A stretch of DNA of 64,000 bases from assembly GCA_033296875.1 (NCBI GenBank), contig MU860036.1, positions 1-64,000 of the forward strand, given 5' to 3'. Positions within the stretch are counted from its first letter, which is position 1, and every line of letters starts with the position of its first letter. This DNA comes from Achaetomium macrosporum (lineage: Eukaryota > Ascomycota > Sordariomycetes > Sordariales > Chaetomiaceae). The notes below the pieces were generated by a model that was not told the DNA's origin, ran no database searches, and was given only the letters and a program-made list of their open reading frames with translations. A program made the translations under genes and the position numbers. This document shows, piece by piece, positions 34,009 to 45,396 of the stretch.

Positions 34009-36307
34009 CACGTGTGACGGGCATTAAGGTCGGTTAGCTCGCACATACAAGATTGATATTGCCACCGAGAGAGCAAGATCTAGATGACAGCAGTATGCAT
34101 GCGACCAAACCTTAAATACTAGAGCAGAGGCACGTGACCAGAGGTCAGGTGATCCTGTGACAGCACGCGTTGAGGTTATCCTGGAAGGTATGGTCTACAA
34201 AGGCTCCTCTGCTGGCGATGGTAGTAAGTGCGGGCCCGGCTCTGTTCAATGTTAGATAGAATAGTCTATTCGACTACGAATAGAGGAGCTAACTTATTAA
34301 GACTTACCTTAGCATAAACAGTCTACTACTAAGTTAAAAGCCTGTTAACAGAACAGTATTGTAGGTAGCTCTAACTATGTTGGCTTGAACACAATGCCTT
34401 AAGTATGTTCGAGCTCTTGTTAGTCTGTTGCGGGGCTAACAGACTTACAGCATACTGTTATTTGACCCCCCCAATCCCTATAAGGCACCTCGACCAAAGT
34501 TTCCGAATAACGGCCTACCTTAGTGTCAGACTTCGATTTCGAAGCACAAGGCAACTAAAGGAGAATTGCCTTCGATCATATAAAGGCCATGAAGCGGTTG
34601 TCCCTCGTGATGAAAGCAGTGGCTGCCTTCCCCCATCCCTCATCTCTGATAGACAGAGACCAACTTGTTGGATGGTACCCGTTCCAGTGCCTACTGCCCC
34701 GTCGGAAGCTATACCGAGCTTTTCGCTCAGCCCTGCGAAGGCCTGGCATACCTGATCGCCGACACGTCAATAAATCATTTCGTAGTTCAGAGCTGAGAGA
34801 TTTACCAATAGAGATCTACACGACTGATAAATACTTATCTTGTCCTGATCCTGGAAACACTCAGGCCGGCATGCTTGCACGATATGTTTTATGCCGATTC
34901 GATGCTCCAACTTCAAGGACTTGTCCCCGCGTACTGTGATGTGGTGTAAGATAAGCATGGGGTGGTTTGGGCCCTTGGCAATCTTGTATACTCATGGGGT
35001 ATATGGTAAGTATTATGATAGCGCAAATCACCGTAAAGCTGTAGGGTCTTGTTCCGTAGCTTAGAGTTGCTCTCCTCGGATCCAACGTATCCTAGCAGGA
35101 ATGGCTTGGCTTGACTTATTGCTGAGCCGAGACGGGGCTGGCAGACAGGCCGCCAAGCATTCAAAGAACACCGTCTTCCACCAGTGTGCTTACCGACATC
35201 GGTTAAGGAAGTAATTTGGGGAGATGTCATTTTGAAACGCGACTAGCCCTAAGTCTGTGGTGAAGCTCGGACTGGCCTGCTGACCCCGTACGCTAGACAA
35301 AGCGTGTGGCGGTTGAAGTTGTTAATGCAGTCGGTGTTCCAACAAGATGGCCTCGAGGGCTAGGTTTAGAGTTTGGCCCAATCTTAGCAATCTGGAACGG
35401 GATGTCATAACCCCTGCAGGGGTGCCCTGACTTGAGACACCTTTCGCAGGATAGCCTTCCTCAGTCTGTAGCTAGTCGGGACTTCTAAGTATCGGCATCT
35501 CACGCTCGACAGCATTCATGTTCTCCAGTCCATTGGGGACCCCGGACTCACCACATTTGACTCGACGGCCTCGGCATGTGAGGCAGACTTAGACAGTAAC
35601 CATTCGATGGTATCCGGCCCGAAATGCGCCTCTCTGTAATGTTCCGAATTGTCGCTCTCCAAGCCCCAACACCAACATGAGGGGATGGTTAGATCAAGAT
35701 CATCAAGGTAAGAGTGACATTTAGGCACCCATCCACAGAGGCCGTGCAGATGAAACCATGGAGCACGATGAAGGCGTCCAAGAAAAGAGACAGTTGCACT
35801 CTATATTTAGTTAGTCTGTGAACGGAAATAAGATAGCTGAGAAGTTGACCTTGATCTACTAGCTAACAATGTATGCTGGAAATGGTCGGCCCAACGAGGA
35901 GTTAGGGTGGTACATGTACAAGCATCAGTTTCGGCTGCCTGCTCCCTGCCTACATCATATTTTGCGCTCTGCTTGATTCTACATCAACCACTTTTACATA
36001 GTACTGTCTAAAGGGCATCGGAAAGCCAGGATGCCAGTAATAAAACCCCTGCAAAACACAAGATCGGTACCTATATGCAATGACATTTGGTATGTCGGAT
36101 TTTCCGTAGACTGTGGTGTATCTACTTTGTTTTGTCTGCTCTGGGTACCCTGAATTTGTAGACCTACAGTCATCCTTTTCATCTCCCGGTGCTATCGATA
36201 TCCACGGCGTTCCAGAGAGATAAGATATGAAACAATAGTCTCATCGTACATAGAAGCTCGAACGAGCCTCAAGCGTTTGTCCCAATACAGGTTTACTATG
36301 CTACATG
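34009..36307. other. Gene-poor tract, right part
   Basis: AT-rich up to about 34450, with repeated short words such as GAACAGTATTG (also at about 33446) and TGTTAG...TAACA pairs, suggesting worn retroelement remains. From about 34500 to 36307 base composition normalises, yet no gene could be supported. Confidence 0.35.
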
Positions 36308-37918
36308 TCACCCCCCCAATCTTTCCTCACCAATGATGCTCCCCTTCTTCCAAGCCATCCTTTCTTCACGTTTGACGAACTTCCCCTCCTTCGTAGCTAT
36401 CACCCACTGCGGCACCATTCTCTTCAGGAAACGCATAAACTTCCACATGCTCATCGCCGGCTGTCTCCACCCCTCCGAGGTGAACTCAAGCTCGGGGAAC
36501 GCGCTTCCGGCCCCAAAGAGCCCAATTACATCGTCCCTCTCCCTCATATTCGGGAAGAATGACCCCGTCAAGCCGTTGAATACCAACCGCTTCGGCTTCC
36601 CCACGGGTCCCCTAAACGGCGCCAGCCCGGCTCGCACTTCCGGCAGCCTACTCCGCGTGAACCCAATCGCCTGAATCACGTAGTCACAGCCTTTCAAATG
36701 CTCTCTGAGCATATCCATCTCCATCTGATCCCTCTCCACCTCATCCTTAGAAGACGGAAACACGAACCGCGTGATGAAGTGGCGCGCGTCCGACGTTTCC
36801 AGCGCGTCGCCCTCGAGCATGGTGCGTGCGAAGCGGGCGGCCTCGCCCATCAGGCCGTTGTTTTCGTTGAGGATCACGCCCGCGGCAGTCTCCTCGGCGT
36901 AGCGAAGGTTCGCCGTGCGCGTGAACCACCGGATGCGGAGCCGGGGATGGGAGACGGCCGCCATGCGGAAGAGGTTGCGCAGGACGAGAACGGCGCTGTG
37001 CCCGTCGCCTATCACGGCTACGGTGCGTGGTGCGTCCCGGGGGAGGACCTTGGCCAGGCGGGAAGCGGCGAGAGCCGTGCCGAGGGTCAGGCGGGAGACG
37101 TCGACGGGAAGTTCCATGGTTTGGGGGCGGCTGCCGGTACAGTAGACTACCATGGGTGCTTGGAACTTGAGGAGAACTTGGTCGGGGCCGGATTGGGGGT
37201 TGAGTTCTAGCGTCACGGTCCACTGCCTGGGCTGGGTACGTTGTGTTACAATTGAGCTGGGATCGGGAATAGAAAGTCGCGAAAGTCGCGATGTGAGTCA
37301 ACACTTACCCGGGTGTCGCGGACCACGTGTGTGACGTTTCCAACTATAGGCTGAACTCGCTTGACCAAGCCATCTGTTAGGAGCTTGAGCATATCGGCTG
37401 CGTAGTTCAGCGAGCAGGTCATTTCGGGATCGAGCTCCTTCAACGCCGTGATCGCGTTGGGCTGTGGCGACGCGTCGCAGATATCCCTGAATGTTGGCAA
37501 GGCGAGAGCATATTGCAGGTAGTCACCCGCCGGCGAGTAACTGAAACAAGTGGTTAGCGCGAATCCCTTGTGAGAGAATAATAATCAATGCTCGACGGAT
37601 ATAGTCCACGCACCTGGGAAGTTCGCGGTAGAGCTGGCCAATGCTGCCGCCTTCAAACGATCTATCTACCCACACCACTTTGGCACGTGGGATGTTCTCG
37701 AGGAAGTTTCCGACGACGGCGATGCCAGCGGGCCCAGCGCCGATGACCACGACATCGGCTCTTTGCGGTCGGGAAGTAGCATTGTGATTCCGCCGAACGA
37801 GCCATAAGGAATGGGGGATGTGAAAGTTTTGTAATGAATGAGGGCTCGGCCATTTCCCCCATGTTCGTATTGAGCCACTTCTGATATGGCTGCAGCACCG
37901 TCTGGTCAGCGGCTGCAT
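36308..37918 (-). CDS. FAD/NAD(P)-binding oxidoreductase (flavoprotein pyridine-nucleotide family)
   Basis: Three exons are inferred: 37918-37614, 37540-37309 and 37222-36308, with 73- and 86-bp introns, giving 483 residues. The N-terminal 45 residues are Arg/Ser/His rich without acids and could be an organellar presequence. The FAD Rossmann motif is ADVVVIGAGPAGIAVVGNF at about residues 54-72, ending in an acidic ribose-binding segment (VVWVDRSFEGGS). A second dinucleotide motif, VAVIGDGHSAVLVLRNL, lies in the third exon, as in NAD(P)H-using flavoproteins. The stretch QAIGFTRSRLP may correspond to the conserved ATG-type motif. Substrate unknown; it could belong with the nearby monooxygenase and regulator at 40-44 kb. 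Confidence 0.82.
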
Positions 37919-38834
37919 TTCGCCTCATCCTTATTACGGTAGAATGATAGGGGATAACTTGAATGCGGAATGAGTTCTGGCACAGTCGAGTTTGATGACC
38001 CACCTTTCACTTGTGTTTCATTGGTTTGTGTGCGACGATAAGCTGATAAGGCCCCACATTCGCACGTTTTACATACCACCCACACCAACAAGAGAGAGGT
38101 GTACGGAGTACAGGTTCGACAAGACTCAAGGTTGATTGATTGCAATGATTGAAAGCTTGAGAGAACAGGTGGCGAAAACATACCAGACTCAAATTCGGCA
38201 AAGGTTATCACAGGAGGCGAAGCACAATGGGCCCGGACCTCTCTGTATTACAGACCCGAGTCACCCGACTCCCGAGAGCTTCTAGGGGCGAGTGTCTGCA
38301 GAGAGAATTTTCAATTTTTAATTATGGTATTATCCACAGGCTCAATGTGACCGTCGGTGATTCCTCAATCTCTATACTTATAGGTATAATTGGAGCTTCT
38401 TGGTCGATAAGCTATGTTCAGGCCAACTCCTTAAGAAGTCGAAGAGTCGGCCAATCGGAACCCCTGACCTTCCAAATAACCACTTACACGCTGCCACATA
38501 ATGTTAGGCCTCGACGACGGTACAAAAGGTCAAGGGGTGGCGAGATGTGTCCGGACACCTTGTGTGTTGTGTCAATACGAAGACGCCATGTTGAGCTAGA
38601 GTCATCCGTAGACCGTGACCCTGTCGGTTCTAGTTGGCAATGGTCCCTTGAGATCATAGTAAGGTGACCTAGGATATTGACGCACCGAGTATTAATCCCC
38701 TGAATCATAGCATCTTACCAACTCATAAGGTTGTCCCTATCAGGTCAATAGTACTCTTACCAACACATTTGATTCTAATATTCCGTTGGACAACCCTGAG
38801 CTAACGTTGATTACTACCTCTTGGGGGCTACGGC
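37919..38834. other. Divergent intergenic region
   Basis: Lies between the oxidoreductase (-) and the RING-like gene (+); presumably both promoters. No other feature supported. Confidence 0.4.
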
Positions 38835-39890
38835 ATGGGCAATAACAATTCTCGGTCTGCTGCTCCGGAACATAGCGTCTCGGCCCAAGGGAAATCCTCC
38901 ATCCCACCTACACGAGGGCCAACTCCCGGCCAAAAGCACCGGCCAAATCCCTCGACCCTCGACGTGACACCACGCAGAACGTTCGAGCCACTCACGCCGC
39001 CCCCATCCGGGAAGTCAAAGTGGCAGTTACCCCGTGACAATGACTTCGTTTTCGCATTCAATCAAACACCACCACCCGCATCTTCAGACCACTCAGCAGC
39101 ACTTGCCTTTTCGCCTCGCTCCACGATTCAGACGCCGTTAGCAACTTCTCCAAACAGCCCCAGCCTAAACACGAATAAGCACGCAAACACTTTTTGTTCC
39201 AACTGCCACCGCCCCATCCTCCACCGCCCCATCCTCCACCGCCCCATCCTCCACCGCCACTACCCGCCGCTCTTACAAGGGCCATCATCACCACGGAAAC
39301 CAGCGCCAAATCCGCTAAGATGCGGCCACCGCCTCTGCAAACGCTGCATCCGCACCTCCCTCCTCGCCTCCCTGTTCACAGACCCTTTCACGCCAGCATC
39401 CTGCCCCGGCTGCGGCTCTACAACTAGTATCACTACTACCCCTTGCAGCAGCAGCGGCAATAGCAACAACAACCAGGAAGAGCCCGTGAGGAATACAACA
39501 ACAATCCCGCTCGCAGTGCTCGGCTCAGCAGCCACGGCAGCCGAGTTCCTCGCGTACCGGGACAAGCTGCGCGAGATGCGGACACCGGCCGAGCGGCGGC
39601 TGTATTGTCATGATCGAGAAGGATGCGGCATGTTCTTGTCGTCGGAAGAGAGGGTAGTGTTGAAGGAAGGGATGAAGAAGGGGGAAAGAAGAAGAGCTGG
39701 GGCGGTGGTTTGCCCTTTGTGTGAGGGGAAGACCTGTCGGGGGTGTGGGATGCGGTCGCATTGGTTTGGTGGTGAACCCAAGTTGGTGGATGATCGGATG
39801 GGAAGAAAGAGGCGGAGGAGAAGAATGCGGTTGCCGAGAGTTGGGGAGAGGAAGAAGAGAGAAAGAGTGGGGTCTGTGACAGTAATGTGA
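38835..39890 (+). CDS. RING/IBR-like protein, apparently lacking RING2, with N-myristoylation-type start
   Basis: Single open frame of 351 residues. It begins MGNNNSRS, a good N-myristoylation consensus (Gly2, Ser6). The first 110 residues are Pro/Ser rich. A RING-like set follows from about residue 120: CSNC, then CGHRLCKRCI and CPGCG, interrupted by a PILHR repeat made of 15-bp DNA units. Farther on LYCHDREGCGMF and CPLCEGKTCRGCG resemble the IBR (in-between-RING) zinc sites of RBR ubiquitin ligases. A RING2 with catalytic cysteine is not seen; the C-terminus is instead a run of Arg/Lys (GRKRRRRRMRLP). Either the gene is truncated, or more exons exist that I could not define. It is related to the complete RBR at 47.7 kb (LYCHD motif shared). 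Confidence 0.65.
   Translation: MGNNNSRSAAPEHSVSAQGKSSIPPTRGPTPGQKHRPNPSTLDVTPRRTFEPLTPPPSGKSKWQLPRDNDFVFAFNQTPPPASSDHSAALAFSPRSTIQTPLATSPNSPSLNTNKHANTFCSNCHRPILHRPILHRPILHRHYPPLLQGPSSPRKPAPNPLRCGHRLCKRCIRTSLLASLFTDPFTPASCPGCGSTTSITTTPCSSSGNSNNNQEEPVRNTTTIPLAVLGSAATAAEFLAYRDKLREMRTPAERRLYCHDREGCGMFLSSEERVVLKEGMKKGERRRAGAVVCPLCEGKTCRGCGMRSHWFGGEPKLVDDRMGRKRRRRRMRLPRVGERKKRERVGSVTVM
39206..39260 (+). repeat. 15-bp coding tandem repeat
   Basis: About 3.5 units of CACCGCCCCATCCTC lie inside the RING-like gene and encode PILHR repeats between the first CxxC pair and the rest of the RING. Confidence 0.85.
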
Positions 39891-40074
39891 AAGGAGTCGG
39901 GAGATGATGAATTGATGAATGGGTTGATTGTGGTAAAAGCAGTGGGGAATTACAAGCAATCGAAGTCAGATGTCTGATGCGGTGAGAAAAGAAAGAAGAT
40001 CTGAGAGAGGAAATATTATTTCATCGACGTCTAATTACTACTCGTACAAGCCCCTTTCTCAGAGATGCATTTTA

Positions 40075-41400
40075 TCAAGCCTCATCTGGTACGGTCGCCG
40101 TGTAGTCCGGCAGTTCCCACCCCTTCACGGTCTCCCGGATGCCAAAAATGTCGGCGATATTCAGCTTGAAGAACGAGACCAAACTCATAAAGCAATTCAG
40201 AACTCCAATGCCGAATGCGGAGCCCGCCATGGCCCATTGGCTCTCTGCTTTCTCCAGTATGCCTTCCTGCATCTTGTCCATGAAGGGCCGGAACCTTTGT
40301 TCGTAATTTCCGAGCGCGGTCACCAGGCCGCTGGACTTGTGGCTGCCGTTGCCGCTACCACCGCCTTGCGCGCAGTATTTTCCAATCTCACCAGCCAAAA
40401 TGTAGGCTCCGACCATGGCGCAGGTGGTGCCCATGCCTGACAGCACCGTCGGACAGTATGCGGCATCGCCAACCAGCGTGACGCGGCCGGAGGACCAGGA
40501 CGGTAGCTTGACAAGGCCGTAGCGCTCGAGGTAGAAGTCGTCGGCCACACTCATGGCCTTCAAGATATCCTCTGTCAACCACCCTGCTCCCTTGAAGATT
40601 TCCGCCATGACCTCTTTCTCCCGTTTGACGTCTCCTCGAGGCACGTTCTCAAGCCGATTGGGATCTGTCTTGCACGAGAGCATGACTTGCATCTCCTCTG
40701 AACTGTGTCTTCGCGTCAGCATGCCCCGTCTCCCGGGAGCCATGTACGAGGTGGCGAGATACTCGTCGCCCTCCTCCATCGGCCGGCGCATGGTGAAGTA
40801 TGCGAAGTAGAGGCCGGGGACCCGATGCATCCCGTCCTGGAGGCCAGAGCCGACCATCATCCTGCGCGTACGCGACCACTGGCCATCGGCACCGACGACG
40901 AGATCAAAGCGATCCGTCTTGCCGTCCTCGAACCGAACCTCGACCGTGCTGTTGTCGTTGTCGTTGTCGTTGTTGTTGTTGTGCTCGAGACTCTGAACGG
41001 ACGTCCCAAAGATATACCGCGGTGGGTTCTTGCATGCCCTGGCGGCGTCGTACAGGAGACGACACAGATCACCCCTCATGATTTCAAACTCGGAGCTGAA
41101 ACTCTGCCTCCCGGAGCCTGACGTGTTCGCCGGGAAATAAGCTCGCCGCCTTCCCGAGCTATCGACCCACTGCATGCCTTGCTCAGGAGCTGCCTTGGCC
41201 CGGAAAGCATCCTCGAGGCCCATCCGTCTCAGCACTTCGATGCCGGGCCCGCGCAGATCGATTTGGAGTCCCGTGGCACGCAGGTTGGGGAACCGCTCGA
41301 CGACAGTGACGTCGTGGCCTTGCCTTGCAAGAAAGAAGGCGAGAGCATTTCCGGCAATACCTCCGCCGCTGATGAGGACCCTGAGGCTCACGGGAGGCAT
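40075..41400 (-). CDS. FAD-dependent monooxygenase, PHBH fold
   Basis: Single-exon gene of 441 residues. The FAD motif LISGGGIAGNALAFFLARQG is at residues 9-28 and ends in an acidic residue after VTVVER. The DG motif (VVGADGQWSRTRR, about residue 165) and the GD motif (LVGDAAYCPTVLSGMG, about residue 310) are both present, so all three class A flavoprotein hydroxylase signatures are intact. A run of alternating Asn/Asp near residue 145 comes from a trinucleotide-rich stretch. The C-terminal segment GIGVLNCFMSLVSFF is hydrophobic. Enzymes of this family hydroxylate aromatic or polyketide substrates with NAD(P)H and O2; the substrate cannot be read from sequence. Divergent from the Zn2Cys6 gene, 442 bp away. 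Confidence 0.92.
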   Translation of the reverse strand: MPPVSLRVLISGGGIAGNALAFFLARQGHDVTVVERFPNLRATGLQIDLRGPGIEVLRRMGLEDAFRAKAAPEQGMQWVDSSGRRRAYFPANTSGSGRQSFSSEFEIMRGDLCRLLYDAARACKNPPRYIFGTSVQSLEHNNNNDNDNDNSTVEVRFEDGKTDRFDLVVGADGQWSRTRRMMVGSGLQDGMHRVPGLYFAYFTMRRPMEEGDEYLATSYMAPGRRGMLTRRHSSEEMQVMLSCKTDPNRLENVPRGDVKREKEVMAEIFKGAGWLTEDILKAMSVADDFYLERYGLVKLPSWSSGRVTLVGDAAYCPTVLSGMGTTCAMVGAYILAGEIGKYCAQGGGSGNGSHKSSGLVTALGNYEQRFRPFMDKMQEGILEKAESQWAMAGSAFGIGVLNCFMSLVSFFKLNIADIFGIRETVKGWELPDYTATVPDEA

Positions 41401-41842
41401 GGTTGGGTCGTGGGAGGCTGGGAGGAGCGGATATGCCGAAGTGGCTGCTTAGACGATGGATGAATCGAAGGGTAGACCTGGGCAGACGAAGAGATAGGTG
41501 AATTAAGAGGACACGGTCTCATGGCATGTAGATAGTAAGGACTGAAAAGGCGCTCAAAACCTCTGGTCTTTATACACGATTCATCATGTTCCACTAATAC
41601 GTTCTTGTTGCCGAGCTTGTCCCTTACTCGGCCGAGACAGGGATTATGGCGGCCGTAAGCAAGGGGGAATTGCGCTTCGCTTCGGCAATTCGCGCGACAT
41701 AAACCCGATAACTGCGCAGCCCCCTGAGCAACAACAGTTCCTCCCCGAAAGATGCAGCTCTGCGGATCAGATTTGAACAGATCTGTTTCGAGAGCAGAAC
41801 ACATGGCTCGGCCGAGGAGAGTTTTCCGTGTATTCATTGTTC
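41401..41842. promoter_or_regulatory. Shared divergent promoter of monooxygenase and Zn2Cys6 genes
   Basis: 442 bp between two divergent start codons. Regulators of this class commonly control the gene they face. No specific operator could be assigned by eye. Confidence 0.5.
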
Positions 41843-44365
41843 ATGGAGAAACAGCCACAGCAGCAGCCGACGGCGCGCCGGCGTCGACGGCCTGCCCTCT
41901 CATGCCGAGAATGCCGCCGTCGGAAAGTCAAGTGCGATCACAACACGCCTTGTGCACACTGTCTCCGCCACAAGACTCAGTGCATCTACAAGCCTTTCCG
42001 CTACGATAGCCCCGTCAGTCGCTTGGGCGAGCAGGCCCGGGACGGACCCCACCAAGAGCAGAATCCGGATCCTGCCCCCGGAAGCCCACGGCCGAGTACC
42101 ACAAGCCCGCCGCCGGGGATACAAGGTCAAGGTGTGCATATACCTGTCCCGGCGCTCCACCCGGCCGAGCAGGTAAACAACACAAACGGGTTGGCTACGG
42201 TGCAAATGCATGGCAATCATGCCGCATCACCGAGCGTCCAAGGCCCCGTCGGCCGCGACTACCTGCAGTCACAGCCACTGCCATCCCACCGTCCTGATCA
42301 CGGAGAACGCAACCTGCATGACCTTCTCAGTCAGATATTACAAAAACTGCAAGGGCCTCCAACATCCCGCGCCGAAGCCAGCGTCAGTCCTACCATCAAT
42401 GGCCTACCGGAAGCCGAGCCGTACCGTGGCAGTGACCCCCTCGCACCTCAGCCCCAAGCCGACTCGCAGCAGGAGTGGCAGGCCGTCCTGAATAAGCCGC
42501 GGGACTGGGGCAGGAGCCGTTGGATCAGCAAGGCGCCCGAGTTCTCCACCATGATCCGCTGCTACAGCGAGATCCTGGGCATGCATAGCAAGGACACCTC
42601 CTTCCAAACCGGCGAGGCCGCTGCGCTGATTGCCCAGGCCAGTGACCTCCTTCAAAAGTGCAAGAGCAGGGCTAAGATCAGCAAGGTCAGCCGGCCCACG
42701 AGGGGAATTGCATGTCCCTGGCTCGACCTGACGCCGCCTTCCCGCGAAATGGCCGACGAGTTGGCCAGACTCTACTTTGCCTCGTTTGAGTCGACGTGTG
42801 TGCTTCCCTGAATATGCTGATCCTATCGCAGACAAAGTAGCAAAGACACTGACTCTGAAACATGCAGCCACCGGATACTTCACGCCCCTACCTTCTGGGC
42901 CGAGTACCAGAGATACTGGGACCACCCGGAAAGTGTCGCCCCTGACCTGCGTCTCAAGGTCCTGCTAGTCGTTGGGATAGGATCCAGCTTGTACGACCAT
43001 GGCGATGCTGCTGCGGTACAAAGCAACACCGAACTGCTTCACCAATGGATCTACGCTGCCCAGACCTGGCTTTCGGGCCCCTTGGAAAAGGACCGCCTCG
43101 ACATCACCGGGCTGCAAATCTACTGCCTCACCATCCTGGCCCGGCAAATCTTCTCCATCGGCGGGGACACAGTGTGGGTGTCTATGGGTTCGCTTGTCCA
43201 TCGCGCCATGCAGATGGGCTTGCACCGGGACCCCAGACACCTTCCAGCCATGCCAGTGCTGCAGGCCGAACTCCGCCGGAGACTGTGGGCCACCATCCTG
43301 GAGCTGGCCGTCCAGTCGTCCCTCGACGCGTGGATGCCGCCCAGAATCGCCCTGGACGAGTTCGACACGGACCCGCCGTCCAACGTCAACGACGACGAGA
43401 TGGACGAGTCCACAGCAGTCCTCCAGCCACACCCCAAGAGCACCTTCACCTCCACGTTGATCCAGCTCGCCTTGCTCGAATCCCTCCCCACCCGCCTCCG
43501 CATCGTCCACCTCCTGAACGGCATGCACTCCGAGCTCTCGTACCATCGCGTCCTCTCCCTCACATCGGAGCTCACCTCGGCTCTCCAAACCTACAGCACC
43601 CGTTTCGCCCCCGAGACCAACAACAACAGTAACAACCACAACAGCCCCACCCCCTTCCACCGCAACCACCTCGACTACCTAACCCGCCGCTTCCTCATCC
43701 CGCTGCACTACCCCTTTGCCCACCAAGCCCGCTCGAACCCTCTCTTCCGGCACTCCATGAAGATATCCCTCGACGCCGCACTAGCCCTCATCTCCCCGGA
43801 ACCCGACCCGGCCGGCCGCTTCTCCCGGCTGGTGTCCATCGGCGGCGGGCTGTTCCGCGAAGGGATCCGCTGCGCAACGACGGCCATCAGCCTGGAGCTG
43901 CTGTCTCACGTCGAGACGCAGCAGCGGGACGGCTCGCTGCGCCAGGCGCCGCAGTACCGCGGCTTCCTGAAGCAGGTCGTGCGCGACCTGATCGCGCTGT
44001 CGGCGGAGCGGATCCGGAAGGGCGAGACGAATGTCAAGAGTCATATGTTCCTGACCATGATCCTTGCGCAGGCCGAGGCGGTCGAGGAGGGGAAGGAGGT
44101 GGAGGTGGAAGTTGCGCGGGCCGCGAGGGATAGTTTGGAGTTTTGTGAGGGTTTGTTGAGTGCGAGGTCGGAGGATAGTGGTGCTGTGGGCGGTTCGGCG
44201 AGTAGGTTGCAGTCGGAGTCGCCTAGCGGTGGTGGTGGTGGTGGCGGAGCGGTGTTTGCGGGAGCAGGAGCAGGAGGGATGGATGGCGTTCAGGGGCTGG
44301 AGTTTGAAGGTTTCGGTGGTGATCCGGATTGGGAGATCTTTGTCACGAACGGGTACTGGTGCTAG
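41843..44365 (+). CDS. Zn2Cys6 fungal transcription factor
   Basis: Two exons (41843-42795 and 42868-44365; 72-bp intron, phase 2) give 816 residues. Starting at the ATG at 41843, an Arg-rich lead is followed by a complete binuclear zinc cluster, CRECRRRKVKCDHNTPCAHC and a sixth Cys six residues on (C-x2-C-x6-C-x5-C-x2-C-x6-C, about residues 21-48). A Pro/Gln-rich linker precedes the fungal-specific middle homology domain (from about residue 300 through IYCLTILARQIFSIGGDTVW and GLHRDPRHLPAMPVLQAELR). Splicing joins FASFEST to HRILHAPTFWAEYQ, which the unspliced frame would lose to a stop. The tail is Gly/Glu rich with a simple GGT-type run. Probable regulator of the divergent monooxygenase. 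Confidence 0.93.
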
Positions 44366-45396
44366 GGTGAGGAACTGGCCTTGCTCTCGTTGCCTGGAAT
44401 ATCCTATATGTTAACTGGACCTGTGAAGGGGAGAATTCAGACACGTCACTTCCCGCCCGATAGACTTCTATCAAGCCCTCGGCCGGAACTGACCAATACC
44501 CTAGCAGGACTTTTCTGGATTCGTGATATGGTAAAATATCCGATGTGCTGCTCGAGTGTAAGTCGGATACAGCACCCGCCCATCCTTGGTCATCTACGAC
44601 TTGCACCAGCAGCTCCGGATAAGCAGATCCGCGATGCAGAGGTAGAGCAGGGGACTTGCGCTGAGAAGTCAATAAGCAATGGTTTTGAATGGTAGCTGCT
44701 GGTCTACAACTGCGAGCAAACTTCAAAGATGGCAGCAGGGTCGATTGATAGAACAAGAAGCGGCTTGAAACATCTAAGAATAGGTTGTAAGTGACCAGCA
44801 GGAAGATGGATATCACGTCGCCCAGAGGGTTAGGGCTTTTGCGGGCTCACCTTGACGGAATGGAAATGCGGGGAGACGCAACCTTAAAGTGAGCTGAGGC
44901 GGCCAAAGGCGAAGGAGGTGTGATAGAAGCGGAAGCGTTAGGAGACAGTATCAGAACTGGCCATGCATTATTCACATTGCGAGCACAGAGCATATACCGG
45001 CAACTGGGAAGTGTCGATGAGTGCTTTCACATGCAAATCACTACGGACCGCTGTGCGCAGCCAAGGGTCCCACAAAATGCACCAAGTGCGTCATTGTTTC
45101 CGGGGAAGCGAGCAGGGGTGCTCTGCAGCGACCGGGGTCTGCGTGAGCCGACAAGTGCCGTGCAATTCCCCAGCTCCCCGCGGTTTGCACATGCCGCGGC
45201 CGAGCCTTCGGTTGGGTTGGAGTTTCGGACAACTACACACCTCGACTCCTACCCCTAACTTCCGATCCTTGCTGGTCGGACCTCTGACAGTGCGCAGCCG
45301 TATGCCGATGAGGTAGAATTCGCTGCCTTTCCCAACTGCTCAGTGCACCGATCCGACTCCATCAATCAGCCTGTCCCGCCGAATTGCCGAGGCACG
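44366..45396. other. Intergenic region
   Basis: 3' flank of the Zn2Cys6 gene and promoter of PXMP4. No other feature supported. Confidence 0.4.

Noticed and set aside
34250..34350. Candidate solo LTR (TGTTAG...TAACA)
   Set aside because: Ends look LTR-like but no target-site duplication or second copy could be found in the window.
42965..43669. 234-codon minus-strand open frame
   Set aside because: Antisense to the Zn2Cys6 gene and Val/Gly/Glu-rich; no independent evidence.
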